Part shown: piece by piece, positions 44,901 to 58,386 of the stretch | Numbering within the stretch: position 1 is the stretch's first letter | How the letters are laid out: each line of letters starts with the position of its first letter | Assembly: GCA_020809705.1 (NCBI GenBank) | Contig: CP085829.1 | Coordinates: forward strand, 1,364,001 to 1,428,000 | Reading direction: 5' to 3' | DNA: 64,000 nucleotides | Source of the DNA: Calonectria ilicicola | Lineage: Eukaryota > Ascomycota > Sordariomycetes > Hypocreales > Nectriaceae | The notes under the pieces: generated by a model | Seen by the model: only the letters and a program-made list of their open reading frames with translations | What the model was told of the DNA's origin: nothing | The model's database searches: none | Program-made: the position numbers and the translations under genes

Positions 44901-46432
44901 TAAAAGAATTAAATATTAAATTACTTAAGTTTAGCTAGTAGGATTATAAAATCGTTCTTAAAGATAGATCTAATACCTAATTTTACTTTATTTATAATCT
45001 TAATTAAATTAAACTTAATATCTTAAAGGAATATATTTAAGATATATTTAAAAAGGGATATATTTATATTTTAAACTTTAAAGTTAATTATTTTATTATA
45101 TTTATATTTAAGAAAAATAGGAAGTTATATCTTATTATAGATTATTAATAGCTTAATAATATTATTATTAAAGATTATACTTTATTATTATTAATTAATA
45201 AAATAAAAGATTATCTTTATAAAGCTAATATCTTTACTATACTAGATCTTAAAGGAATATATAATCTTATTTATATTAAAGAAGGATATAAATAAAAAAC
45301 TACTTTCTAAATAAAGTTTAAATTATTTAAATACTTAATTATATCTTTTAAACTTATAAATATATTAATATTATTCTAATAAATAATAATTAATATATTA
45401 TAAGAATATTTAAATATTTTTATTATTTACTATTTAGATAATATCCTTATTTTCTTTAAAAATAAAGAAGAATATAAAGAATATATTTATAAGATCTTAA
45501 AAGCTCTCTAAGATATTAAACTTTTAATTAAATTAGAAAAAAGTAAGTTCTATAATTAAAAAATAGAATTTCTAAGATATATTATTAGCCCTAATAAAAT
45601 TCATATAGACCTAAAGAAAGTCACTATAGTAAAAGATTGAAAGGAACTTATTAATATAAAGAAGATATAAGCTTTTCTTAGATTTACTAATTATTACTAA
45701 AGATTTATTAAAGGATTTAATAAAATTGCTTTAGATATAATAGAACTAATTAAGAAAGGAATTATCTTTTAATAAAAAAGTAAAATATAATAATTATTTA
45801 AAGTTATAAAAAATACTATTTTAAAAGAATCTATTCTTATAATATTTAACCTTAATAAACCTATAAAGCTAGAAATCAATATATTAGATTTTACCTTAGA
45901 GGCCTAGATCGGATAATAAGATAAATAAGGAAATTTATATCTTATAATATTCTACTTATATAAATTATATAGTTTTAAGCTAAACTACTCTATCTATAAT
46001 AAAGGATTCCTTATTATTATTAATATTTTTAAAGAATTCTAATAATACCTTTTAAAAAATAATTATAAAATTATAATATATATTAATTATAAAAATATTA
46101 CTTATTTTATAACTATTTAAAAATTTAATAAAAAGCAATTATAATATATAAAATACCTATCTAAATTTAATTACTAAATTATCTATATTAAAAGAACCAA
46201 AAACAACTGTGCTAATACAATTAGCCACTAACCCAACTACAATATAGAAAAACCAAAAATATAGAAAAAACTATTAATCTATAATATTAATAGAGGCCTA
46301 GAATAAGCCCCAATTAATAAAATAATAATAAAAATAAAGAAAATAATCACCACTATAAGAATAAAAGGACTACCATACACAACCAAAACTACTATCATAG
46401 AAATACTAACATAATAAATAGAACAAGGTAAT
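41939..46432 (+). mobile_element. Ty3/gypsy element, copy 1, truncated in RNase H/integrase
   Basis: Starts with an LTR-like tgttatgacc at 41939. A gag-like region (about 42390-43330) and pol follow on the plus strand. Reverse transcriptase reads YLIIDY..LN, TILDLKGIYNLIYI, YYLDNILIF, KIEFLRYIISPNKI; RNase H reads KLEINILDFTLEA and INYKNITYF. The copy breaks off at 46432, where a second LTR begins, in sequence that in copy 2 continues into integrase. The 3' part is therefore displaced or lost. Confidence 0.8.
45100..46200 (+). pseudogene. Reverse transcriptase-RNase H of Ty3/gypsy copy 1 (stops throughout)
   Basis: Conceptual reading finds all main RT blocks in order with in-frame stops at former Trp and Gln codons. 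The catalytic YLDD is YLDN here, so the enzyme would be dead even without the stops. RNase H follows from about 45860. Confidence 0.85.
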
Positions 46433-46880
46433 TGTTATGACCTATGATACGCCTAGGCGGTTAAAGATAGTAGAACCAATATTCGCTTACCCTATACCCC
46501 CACACCAACCAATAAGGAAGCGCTTATAAGCGATTACCCATATCGTTAGTAATCACCTATAATCAACACCTTAATTACTAATATATTAGATAGAATCAAC
46601 ATAGTGAGCGCCTACTAGGTAATAATATATAGATAGATTAGAATCCGCCCTTATAACTAATACTAACTAGCTTTTAATATAATTTGATTATTTTAATTAT
46701 AATTGATTATTATCTAATATAATACTTCTATTACTTTATTTTATTATAATATATCTAACTATCTTATTAATAATAAACCTTTTATTTTAATTGGTTTATT
46801 AAATTAGGAATTAACTAGACTATTATATATTAAAAGCTCTTATTTAATTAATTACTTATATTAATAATTAAATAATAATA
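46433..46880 (+). repeat. 5' LTR and leader of copy 2 (start homologous to 58311-58386)
   Basis: The first ~70 bp (tgttatgacctatgatacg...) align with 58311-58386 with only C-to-T/G-to-A changes, and its 3' half aligns with 42120-42390 of copy 1. The exact LTR end was not determined. Confidence 0.65.
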
Positions 46881-47804
46881 ATATTTAAAAAAACCTTATT
46901 ATTACTATTTCTTTTAATAATATTAAGTTAATTATAGAATTATAATAAATTAAGAAGAAACTTATAAATATACAAGCCCAATTTAAAGTAAAAGAAGTTA
47001 GAATTATTATAGTTAAAGGAAGTAAGAGTAAAGATATTAGTAAAATTCTAAGACCCCTGGCCCTAGAACCCTTTCTAGAAAAAGCCGCCAATATAGTCCC
47101 CTTTTTTACTTAAATAAAGGAATATTTTTGCTTTTTCCTAATCTAACTTATAACTCTTAAAACCTAAGTATTATATATTAAAATCTTTTTTAAGAAGATA
47201 TAGAAGTATAATTTAAATCTATTATAAAAGATTATTTAAAAAATAAGGATAATATTAATTAAATTAAAGAAATTTAAGAAATCTTTAGAGATTAGGAAAA
47301 TTTTAAGATTATTATTAAAGATAATTTTAATATAATTAATATAAAATAATAAATTATAAATTAATTATATAAATTTAAATAAATAAAATCCTATAATTAA
47401 TATTTAACTAAGTTTAAAAGAATTATAATATAAATAGTCTAAGATAATAATATATTAATAGAACTCTACTATAAAGGCCTAAAGGGTGAAGTTAAAGATA
47501 AAATCTATAAAAAAGATTAGTTAGAAAAACTCTTAAAGTATATTAAAAGTGCTATTAAAATTAATAAAAGATAATTTAACTAATATAAAGAATATACTTA
47601 AGATAATAAAACCTTATATATCCTAAATAAAGAAAAAACCTAAAATAAGTAGCAAAGTATTATATATAGGACTTATTTAGAACCAATAGAACTCAGCATT
47701 ACCTAGGGTTATAATAAAAGTAAGATCACCTGCTTTAACTATAGAAAGAAAGGATATAAATCCTTTGAATATTACTCTTTAAGAATAGGAAATTAGTTTA
47801 AACC

Positions 47805-48016
47805 TGTGAAGGGCTGGTCCTGGGTTTATTCAACCTAAAGGGTGCTCTGTATTGATCTATCTAAAGCTAAGGAGGAAGAAGAAGAAGATGATTAGAAGAA
47901 TATATTCTTTTAATTATATATACCTTGGTGTACTCTTGTTACTAATATAGTTATAAAGCTTAATCTAGGTGGATATAATATAGTTATAATTCTTTATTAG
48001 GCTTTAGTTTATAATA
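47805..48016 (-). repeat. Left LTR of the nested element
   Basis: Starts TGTGAAGGGCTGG; its outer ~110 bp keep normal composition, whereas the inner half is mutated to A/T. The pairing right LTR shows the mirror image. Confidence 0.85.
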
Positions 48017-50299
48017 TTACTCTTTTTCTTTTTTAAATAGTAATTTTATTATTTTAGTATTATATATTTATTTATTAAGTTATCTAATTCTATAATTAGC
48101 CTATAGATAATTTTATATATATTTAAAGCTTCTAGCTTTATTAAAAACTTTATTAATTATTAAGTAGGTTCTTTATAATTATATTATTAAATAAAAGTTT
48201 CTTAAATTTTACTTTATTTTTATTACTTTTATCTAGTATATAGGATTTCTTTAATTATTTACTTATCTTTATTATCTATTTGAATTAGTAGAGGCTAGAA
48301 GTTATTCTATTATTATTCTAATAAGAAATCCTATTATACTCTTTTAAGAGATTAATATAAAATTATAAATATATTGCTTTAGGTATATTAATCTTTACTA
48401 TATATATACTTATTATTTTTATTATAGTATATTATTAATATAGTCAATCTAGCTTCTTATAAGGCCTAAAGAACTTATAATTGATTAGATTAATCTAGAC
48501 CTTATCTTTAACCTTAAACCTCTCCACTAGCATTTACTTTTTATTTATTACCTATTTATAATATTATTGTATTATAATTGCTACAGCCTATGTAAATTCT
48601 ATAGTATCTTGAATCTTTTATAGTAGGTTCCTAGCCTAGGCCTTATTACTACTTAGTGGTAATTCTATAGCAATCTCCTAGACCTTAAAAGGCTTTATAT
48701 AGTACCTATACTTTAAGAAAAAGAGACTTATCCTTATAATTAAGTTTTTATAGTTATTTAGTACTAATTATATTATTAGAAGATAATAATCCTAATTCTT
48801 CTATAAATAATAAATATATACTTATAAATATACTTAAATTTTCTAATTTATCCATTCTAGCCTTTTATTAGTCTATAGGTAGTATATTATACTAAATTAT
48901 TATATAATACTAGCTAGCTTATAGAAGGCTTACTAGAACCTATTAATCTAATTACTCCCTTAGTTATTAATAATAAATTAAAGTATTCTATATAATCTAT
49001 AATAATAGTTAAAGAACTATTCTATATAAGCTTCTACTTTTATTATAAGTATAATCTTAAGTATAATAATTTATATAAGTTAATTAATTATTATTTATAA
49101 ATATTAAGACTTATTCTTACCTATTAAAGGAAGATCTATTATAAAATCTATAGCTAGATCACTCTATGGCTATTCTAGAACCAGTAAAGGCTTTAATAGC
49201 CCTCTCTTTAACTACTACCAGATATAACTTCTTCTATAAACTTAATAATTAATAATAAACTAGTAAATTAGCTATAATAGTTCTAGTTAAAAGAATTACT
49301 TTAATATTAAGATTATTATATTATTATAGTCTAAATAACCTCTAGTAATAGTATTATACTCTATCTATATAATATAAATATATAATATCTTTATATTAAT
49401 CTTATTATTAGATATTTATAATTGATCTTAAAAGGTTAATTAATCTTTAATATTTAAAGTATATTTTAAGATTTAAATCTTTAGATTTAACTTAAATAGT
49501 AGATTTTGCTTTTACTATTATATTATAGTATATATACTTATATAAGTCTTATCCATAATAATAGCTTAATCTTATAAATCCTATAGCTCTAGATAATTAA
49601 AGAAAACTATTATTTATAATATCTTTACCTAGATTACTTAAAGAATAATTTACTTTAATATAATTATTCTATCCTATAGAATAATTAATTAAAAGATTAA
49701 TTATAAATAATAGCCCTACTTCTTAAGGTCTTTAATTCTCTTAGGTATATCTTACTCTTTGTAATTTAATATATTTAGTACTATTATCTTATTATTAGAT
49801 TAATATTTAAATTAAAAATTATATTTTAATAATTATTTTACTTAATAATTTTATTATTTTATAAGATATTAATATTTTATAAAGTATATTAGATTCTTAT
49901 AATCTATAATAATAGTAAATAGATTATAGCTATATAGTTCTACTCTTTAAGTATTTAAGTAATATATAATTGTTAATATCTTTTTATTATAGATTAAGTA
50001 ATTATATTCTACTAGACTTAGCTATTATAAGTAAAAGGTAATTAACTAATAGTAGTCTTACTTATCTTTTTAAATTAGAACTCCTTTTAATATATTATTT
50101 AAATAATTAGCCTTAAAAAATATTAATTTATCTAGATTCTACTATTATAATATAAAAGCTTTATAAAATCTATACTTAAATTCCTAAAAAGCTACTTTTT
50201 TATTAAATCCTTATTTAAAGATAATCTCTTTTTAAATTAATATTATTAAAAAAATTAATATTTTTATAAAGTTTAATATAAAGATCTAATAGTAATTTA

Positions 50300-51000
50300 T
50301 AAAGCTTAAGAAATTTTATATACCTTTTATTATTTAAAATACTTTTTATTTATAAATTACTTACTATTTCTCTAAATTATAAAATACTCCTTTTCTAACC
50401 TATATAATAAATCCTAAGTATTTTACCTCTTAAATTATAAACTTATATTTCTTTAAATCTAAATATAATCTAGTAATAACTAAGATATAAAATACTTTCT
50501 ATATCTTTACTAAATAATCCTTCTTTAAGCTACTAAAATAGATTAATATATTATCTAAATAAGCTATAATAAAATTATTTAAAAAGTCTTATAATATCTT
50601 ATTTATATACCTTTGGAATATAGTAGATATATTACTTAAGCCAAATAGGCATACTAGCCACTTATATAGCCTAAACTAGGTCCAGAAGGTAGTCTTAGCC
50701 TTATACTTTTTAACTATTTGGACCTTATAGAAGGTAGTAACTATATCTAGCTTAGTAAATTACTTAGCCTTGGATAGGTTTTGTAATATCTTTATAATTA
50801 AGGGAAGAGGATATTAGTTCTGTTATATAATAATATTAAATATATAATAATTATAATAAAAGTATAATCCTCCTCTAGGCTTCCTAATAAATAATACTAG
50901 GGCGCTAGTAGCTAAGCTATTAGCTTAGATAAATCCTTTATTTAATAGATCTTTAAAAGTTTTTTTAAGGATTAGTAATTCCTCTTTAAATATATTATAT
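50300..51000 (-). pseudogene. Reverse transcriptase of the nested element (stops throughout)
   Basis: Minus-strand conceptual reading gives KLDIVTTF, KAKTTFW, LYKWLVCLFGLSN, FQRYINKIL and IIAYLDNILIYF in the correct order, with stops at Trp/Gln positions and YLDD changed to YLDN. Confidence 0.8.
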
Positions 51001-52958
51001 AAAGGTCTTTAAGAAAGTGATAGTTTATCTCTAAATTTATCTTACTATAAGTTAATCTTATAATCAATACTTAGTTAGTATAATAATAATTTAGCTACCT
51101 TTATTATTAAAAATAATTCTCCAAATTTATTAAATAATATAGCTAGAATCTATTTCTTTAGGTCTTTCTTAACCTTCTATTAAAGGGCTTTTTTAATATC
51201 TTTTAGGCTAATAGATTATACTAATAATATTATTAAACTATATATTCTATATAAGTAATAATATTCAGCTGTAAAGGTTGTAGCTATAATATAATAAGCT
51301 GCCTATATCTAATAAACCCCTAGGATTTCTTCTTCATTAGTAAGCTATAGCTTAATTCTAACTACCTTATAAATAATACACTCTTTTATTATATTATAAA
51401 TAACCTTATTTACCTTTAATTAAGGCTTACCTAGGAATAAATCCTCTTTTAGGCCTTTTATAGTATAAGCATATAGCCTCTACTTATAACCTCCTACCTT
51501 AAAGATTAATACCATAATCTTAGAGGTATAAGTCCTTTTCTTAAACTTAGTAAAGCTACTAAGCTATTATAGTTTCTTTTTAATATATAGAAGAACTAGC
51601 TAATTAGCTAGATCTTTACTTATAAAAGTAAAAGCATTATAGCTTATATTAATAAAAACTTAAATAAATTAATTATTAACTCTTACTTTAATTAAAGCTA
51701 ATTTATTAATTATTATAAGCTTTTACTTTACCTACCCTTAAAGATCTTCCTTAAATAACTCTAATATCTAACTTTATATTAAAGCTTCTTATTTTTTAAG
51801 TTTTTATTCTTATTAGTAAATAAATCTAATTTTATAAAATTAGTACTACTAGCCTACTTAGCTTTCTTTATATAAAATCATTAAACTATTAATTAGCAAA
51901 TTGGGCAAGAGGTTTTTAAGTGATCAAGGCTTCTATAGCTAAAGTAATATTATATATTCTAGTTTTAGTTATTAGTAGACTACTTGTAAGAGATTGGTTT
52001 TTTAATAATTATTTTATCTATTATAAGTATATTACCTTTATAATTTTTAATTACTTTAAGGATTTAAGAAATATAATCTTGCCTTTAGCTAATAGTAGAT
52101 TTCTTTTTTTAACTTCTTAAGTTTCTCTAGCTTCTAAGCTATATCCTATACTTAAGCTAGCTAGCCTATATAATTATATAATAGATCTATTATAACCAAA
52201 TTATACTATAATTATAAGTTTAATATATCTTTTAAAAAGATAATCTTAGCTTAATTAGCCTATTAAAAGCCTCCTATATCTATTATAATTTACTTAAATT
52301 TAAATAGAAAGCTTATAAGAGAGGTATTCTTACTTTATTAAAAGGTTTATAAGGATATTACTATATATACTTATAAATTAATATTTTTATATATATAATC
52401 CAAATAATATATAAAATCTATAAAATTATAATAATCTCTAGATCCTTTAATAATATAAAAGATAACTACTATTTTCTAAAATCCTACTACTAAATATAAA
52501 TTAACTAAATACTAGAACTTTTAATTTAATATATAAAGATAAGTATTTAATTTTAACTTATCTCTTATTTACTATAATTATATTAAATACTTATAATAAT
52601 TATTTAAAAACTTTAATAGATTTAAAAGTAGCTTCCACTTTAAAAAGGATTATTAAAGGATATTAATATCTAGCCTAATTAAATCTAATAATTTTACCTT
52701 AATTAAAGCCCTTAGGCTCTTCTTAGGGCATTTTTATAGTAATATTAATCTCTTTATTATATTACTCTATTAGGCTCTTAACTATATAATCTACTCCTAG
52801 ATTAAGGCTAAAGTTATATTTAATTCTTACTATATAAGCTACACTAGTTACTATTAGATTATCTTATCCAGCACCAAGCTACTAGATCCTTGATTTACTA
52901 TTATACCTATAAATATCTTAACTAATAGTTTATATTAAAGTTAATTAAGTTTTAAATA

Positions 52959-53170
52959 TATAAAGGGCTAATTTTAAGTTTATTTAATTTAAAGGGTATT
53001 TTATATTAATTTATCTAAAACTAAAGAGAAAGAAGAAGAAGATAATTAGAAGAATATATTCTTCTAATTATATATACCTTAATATGCCCTTACTACCAAT
53101 ATAGTCATGAAGCTTAATCTAGGTGGATATGGTATAGCCGTAATCCTCTGCCAGGCTTCAGCCTGTGACA
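52959..53170 (-). repeat. Right LTR of the nested element
   Basis: The first half is heavily mutated (tataaaggg in place of TGTGAAGGG); the outer end, finishing CTTCAGCCTGTGACA, is nearly intact. TSD AAACC follows. Confidence 0.85.
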
Positions 53171-54939
53171 AAACCTATATTAGAAAGATAGAAATAACTC
53201 AATATTATAAAAAACCAATAGATCTCAGTATTAGAGAGAAAAGGGAATATTATAAAAAAGTTATTCTTATTATTATCTTTAAATATAAACTAATTATTAT
53301 TATTAAATAATAAAAAGAAAGTTATAAATTATAAAAAGTTAAGCTTATCTTATAATAAGAAGTTAATAAAGCTATTTATAAAATATAATTAATTAAAGAA
53401 AAAGAAAAAGTATATCTACTATATAAATAGTTAAAATAAACTAAAGAAATAGAAATCCCTATATCTATATTAGATATCTACACTAATAAAGCCCTAGTAT
53501 AGTAGAATACTTATATTTATAATGAAAATAGGAAAAGAAAGTAGATAACTAGCTTATAGAAAATAATATAATAAATTAAGGAACCTTTATAGGATAAAGA
53601 TAAAATATTCCTACTAGCTTAAAGTAAGTGGCAACTAGGAAATCTTAACCTCCAATTAATCTAATATTTAAAGAATAATCCCTAATTAAATATAGTATAT
53701 AAAAAATATAAGGAAATTTTATAAGTAAGTTATTATAATTATAATTATTTTATTTATATAGAATAAAAATAAAAAGTAATATACTTTCCTATTAAGGTAG
53801 AAAATATAATTATTTATTATATCTATAAAAGATACTTTAATTAATATAAAGTTATAAGAAGAAACCTTTATTATTAATTTACTATATTAGAATTAAATGA
53901 ACTTAAGTTCTTTAATTATAGTAAATTACTTTAAAATAAATATTAAGATTTTAAATATAATATTTATATATTAGATAAAATAATAACTTAGTATTAAGTA
54001 AAATTAAAAAATAAGTAGAGCTCCTTGTAGAAGAATAATAGAAGTAGCTAGAGTAATAATTCTTAAAGTTATTAAAAGAACTTCTTAAAAAAGCTCTATA
54101 CTTTATAATTAAAGAGTAACCTTAATAATAATTAGAAATAAAAATAAGAATTAAAAGGAAGTAATATAATATTATAATAGATAGTAAAATTAAATAAAAT
54201 TATATTAATCTTTAAATAATTAATTAACTTTAATTATTATAAATAATAAAAGTTAATCTATATAAAATTATTAATATAAAAGGAATCTCTTTTAATTATA
54301 ATAATAATATTATAAATAAAAAGATTAATTATTTAAAAGTCTTTATTAAAGAAAAGAATTAAAAAATAACCTTTAATATTATTAATATTGGATAATATAA
54401 TCTAGTTTTAGGGTATTTATGGTTATACTAATATAACCTTAATATCTACTAGTATACTAGCTAGGTGTAAATACCTAAGGAATATAATATAGTTAGTGAT
54501 ATTTCTATAAAATATAATAAGAGATCTTGAACTTCTAGTCTTAATTCAGTAGGAGATATAAGTAAAGAAGAATCTTTATTATTTAAAAAAATAAAATATA
54601 AATATAAGAATAATTAGAAAAAGTAAAAATAATAAATAATTGCTTACCTTAGAATATAATTTTAATAAATTAATAAAAGCTTTAAAAAAATAAAGGTTAA
54701 AGTAAAAATAAATAGATTATATAATATATCTTTATAATATTAAATCTATAAGAAGCTTTTTATAAAAGAACTAAATACTAGATTATCTAAGTTTAATTAG
54801 TAAGATTATAAAATTATTTTTAAAAATAGATCTAATACTTAATTTTACTTTATTTATAATTTTAATTAAATTAAGTTTAATATTTTAAAAGAATATATTT
54901 AAAATATACTTAAAAAAGGATATATTTATATTTTAAACT

Positions 54940-57760
54940 TTAAAGCTAATTACCTTATTATATTTATATCTAAGAAAAATAGGAAGTTATATCTTATTAT
55001 AGATTATTAATAGCTTAATAATATTATTATTAAAGATTATACTTTACTATTATTAATTAATAAAATAAAAGATTATCTTTATAAAGTTAATATCTTTATT
55101 ATATTAAATCTTAAAAAAATATATAATCTTATTTATATTAAAGAAAAATATAAATAAAAAATTACTTTTTAAATAAAGTTTAAATTATTTAAATATTTAA
55201 TTATATCTTTTAAATTTATAAATATATTAATATTATTTTAATAAATAATAATTAATATATTATAAGAATATTTAAATATCTTTATTATCTATTATTTAAA
55301 TAATATTTTTATTTTCTTTAAAAATAAAAAAGAATATAAAGAATATATTTATAAGATTTTAAAAGCTCTTTAAGATATTAAACTTCTAATTAAATTAGAA
55401 AAAGTAAATTCTATACTTAAAAAGTAGAATTTCTAGGATATATTATTAGCCCTAATAAAATTTATATAGACCTAAAGAAAGTTATTATAATAAAAGATTA
55501 GAAAGAATCTACTAATATAAAGAAGGTATAAGCCTTCCTTAGATTTACTAATTATTACTAAAGATTTATTAAGGAATTTAATAAAATCACCTTAGATATA
55601 ATAGAACTAATTAAGAAAGGAATTATCTTTTAATAAGAAAGTAAAGTATAATAATTATTTAAAGCTATAAAAAATGCTATTTTAGAAGAACCTATTCTTA
55701 CAATATTCAATCTTAATAAACCTATAAAGCTAGAAACTAATATATTAGACTTTATTTTAAAGGCCTAGATTGGATAATAAGATGAATAAGGAAATCTATA
55801 TCCTATAGTATTCTACTTATATAAGCTATATAGCCTTAAGTTAAACTATTTTATCTATAATAAAGAATTCCTTATTATTATTAATACTTTTAAAGAATTT
55901 TAATAATACTTTTTAAAAAGTAATTATAAAATTATAATATATATTAACTATAAAAATATTATTTACTTTATAATTATTTAAAAACTTAGTAGAAGGTAAC
56001 TATAATATATAAAATATTTATCCAAATTTAATTACTAAATTATCTATATTAAAGGAATTAAAAACAACTATACCAATATAATTAGCTACTAACCTAATTA
56101 TAATATAAAAAAACCAAAAATATAGAAAAAACTATTAATCTATAATACTAATAGAGGCTTAGAATAAGCCTTAATTAATAGAATAATAATAGAAATAAAG
56201 AAAATAATTACTATTATAAGAGTAAGAGGATTATTATATGCAATTAAAACTACTATTATAGAAATACTAATATAATAAGTGGAATAAGGCAATCTATTAC
56301 TAAGAAAAATTAAAGAATATAATTTAATACTTCTAGAAAAAGAAAAAATAAACTACTTATAAGTGCTAGAGGAACACTAAATAGAACTAATAAAGGATAT
56401 TTATAAATATCCCTTATATAGCTATAAAGGCATTAATAAAACCCTTAAATAAATTAAATAAATATTTTCCTTTAGTAAGATGAAAAAAAAGTTGAATAAA
56501 TATATAAGGAATATAGCTTATATTGATACTCTAAAAAACCAAGATACAAACCATATAGATTATTACAACCATCCTCTATCATATAATAATTATAGGACTT
56601 AATTATAATAGACTTTATTACCAACCTTCCCTTATTAACAGACCCTATTATAAAAGTATATTATAATAATATTTTTATTATTATTAATTGCTTTATAAAA
56701 GCAGTATATTATCTCCCTTATAATAAAATAATAAAAAAAGAATAATTTACTTACTTTTTCTTTTAATATATAATTACTATATATAGCCTACTAATTGAAA
56801 TTATATTAAATAGAGAATAACTATTTATATCTAAGTTTTAATAAAGCCTAATATCCTTAATAGAGTTAAATTATAAGCTAAGTATAATCTTTTACCCTTA
56901 AATAAATAAATAAACTAAATACTAAAACTAGAAAATTAAGTAATATTTACAATATTACATTAATTACAAGTAAATTAATTAAGTAAAGAAATTACCTATT
57001 ATATAATTAATATATAATACATTTTATAATTATAATATTAAAATAATACTAATAAAAGCTAATTTTAACTTTATATTAGATATTTATTAAGCCCTTTTAA
57101 AAGGTATAATTTAAGTAAAAGCTATAATTAAATTAAATAATTTAAAAAAATTATATAAAGAAATAAAAATAGAACTTAAGTTTATTTATAATATAATAAA
57201 AAGATATTATAATTTAAAAAGATTAAAAAGATTATTCTTCTTAAAAAAAGATATAATTTACTTAATAATAAAAAATCTTATAATAAAAAAATAAAATAAA
57301 AAAATTAACTTTATATAGATTAGATTATACTTAATTAAAAGAAAAATATTAAAAAATAATTATAAGCTTAATCTCTTAGATAATATTAAGGTCTACTTTA
57401 TCTTCTATATCTTACTATTAAAACTAAGTAATAATATCTAGGTAAATATAGGACCTAAATATAAACTACAAATAAAAAATCTAAAAGATTAATAAAAAAT
57501 TAAGAAGATATTATAAAGAAAAAAGAAAAATAAAAAATTTAAAATTAAATAAAAAAGCTATAAAGAAATAACTTAGGAATTAGCAAAACACCTTATATAT
57601 TACTTAAAAATACTAAAAGCATTCCTAAAGATATAACACCAAGCAGACCATTAAGATCAATAGCATTCCAATCAATAACATCCACAGCCCCCAAAGATTA
57701 TACCTAAATAACAATCTCTAATTCCATCCAATCCACCTCCTTTAACTTATCTAAAAAAAA
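54940..57760 (+). pseudogene. RT-RNase H-integrase-chromodomain tail of Ty3/gypsy copy 2
   Basis: RT blocks are the same as in copy 1. RNase H follows. The integrase core reads TNLPLLTDPIIKVYYNNIFIIINCFIKAVYYLP, shortened here as the DFITNLPLLTDP and FIKAVYYLPYNK segments, with the later ILNRE..FISKF block. The tail resembles the FHVSLLKP-type region of chromoviruses. Stops are frequent and no frame is open. Confidence 0.75.
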
Positions 57761-58386
57761 ACCTTAATACACTATCTTTATACCTTTTATTTTAAGTTAA
57801 TATTTTTAATAATAAAAATAGGATAAATAATTTAAGAATTTTTAAACTTTAATTTAAGTAATAAGTACCTTTACTTATATATAAAGGAACTTCTCCTTAA
57901 TTACTTTCTTTTTTATATTTAAATAATTAGACTTTTAATTTATTTAGATTATTATAAGATATTAGCACCTACTTATACTTATTATTTATAAAAATAATAT
58001 ATATATAATTACAGATATCTTTAAAGTATTATATATTCTATTATAATAGGTATATTTACTATAATAATTATTAAAATCTAGCAATATCTTATACTATAAA
58101 CCCTTAAAAGAGTAAAAGGAATATAATATAACTTTAAAGCTAGTTAAATTAATAAGCTAGGCTTAAGTATTAGTATAAAGATATAGTTTGGAATTATCTA
58201 GATCACAAAATATAATTAGAAAATATTTTAAAAATTAAGAATAAGGAACTTATATATATAAGATTAATTTAATAGGCTTTAAGAATAAGATTAATAAAGA
58301 GGGGATATTATATTATGACCTATAATACACTTAGGCAGTTAAAGATAGTAGAATCGATATTTACTTATCTTATACCCTTATACTTT

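Larger units (their letters stand above)
47805..53170 (-). mobile_element. Complete nested Ty3/gypsy-type LTR retrotransposon, minus strand, 5366 bp
   Basis: LTRs 47805-48016 and 52959-53170 (212 bp each) differ only by C/T and G/A transitions. Direct 5-bp target duplication AAACC at 47800-47804 and 53171-53175. Removing it rejoins copy 2 of the host element in register with copy 1. On the minus strand the pol is readable: KLDIVTTF near 50750, WLVCLFGLSN, FQRYIN, AYLDNILIY near 50570, KYLGFI near 50420, and an integrase segment SDLAIDFIIDLPL near 49160. It belongs to a different gypsy lineage from its host element. Confidence 0.9.
46433..58386 (+). mobile_element. Ty3/gypsy element, copy 2, interrupted by a nested element
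   Basis: LTR start tgttatgacc at 46433; gag-like region about 46890-47804, matching copy 1 at 42390-43330. It is then interrupted by the nested element 47805-53170 and resumes at 53171. RT at about 54940-55620, RNase H 55720-56120, integrase 56280-57230, chromodomain-type tail to about 57760. A purine tract (aaagagggga, near 58296) lies directly before a second LTR copy starting tattatgacc at 58311. That 3' LTR is itself cut at about 58386 by unrelated sequence. Copies 1 and 2 differ mainly by C/T and G/A. Confidence 0.8.
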
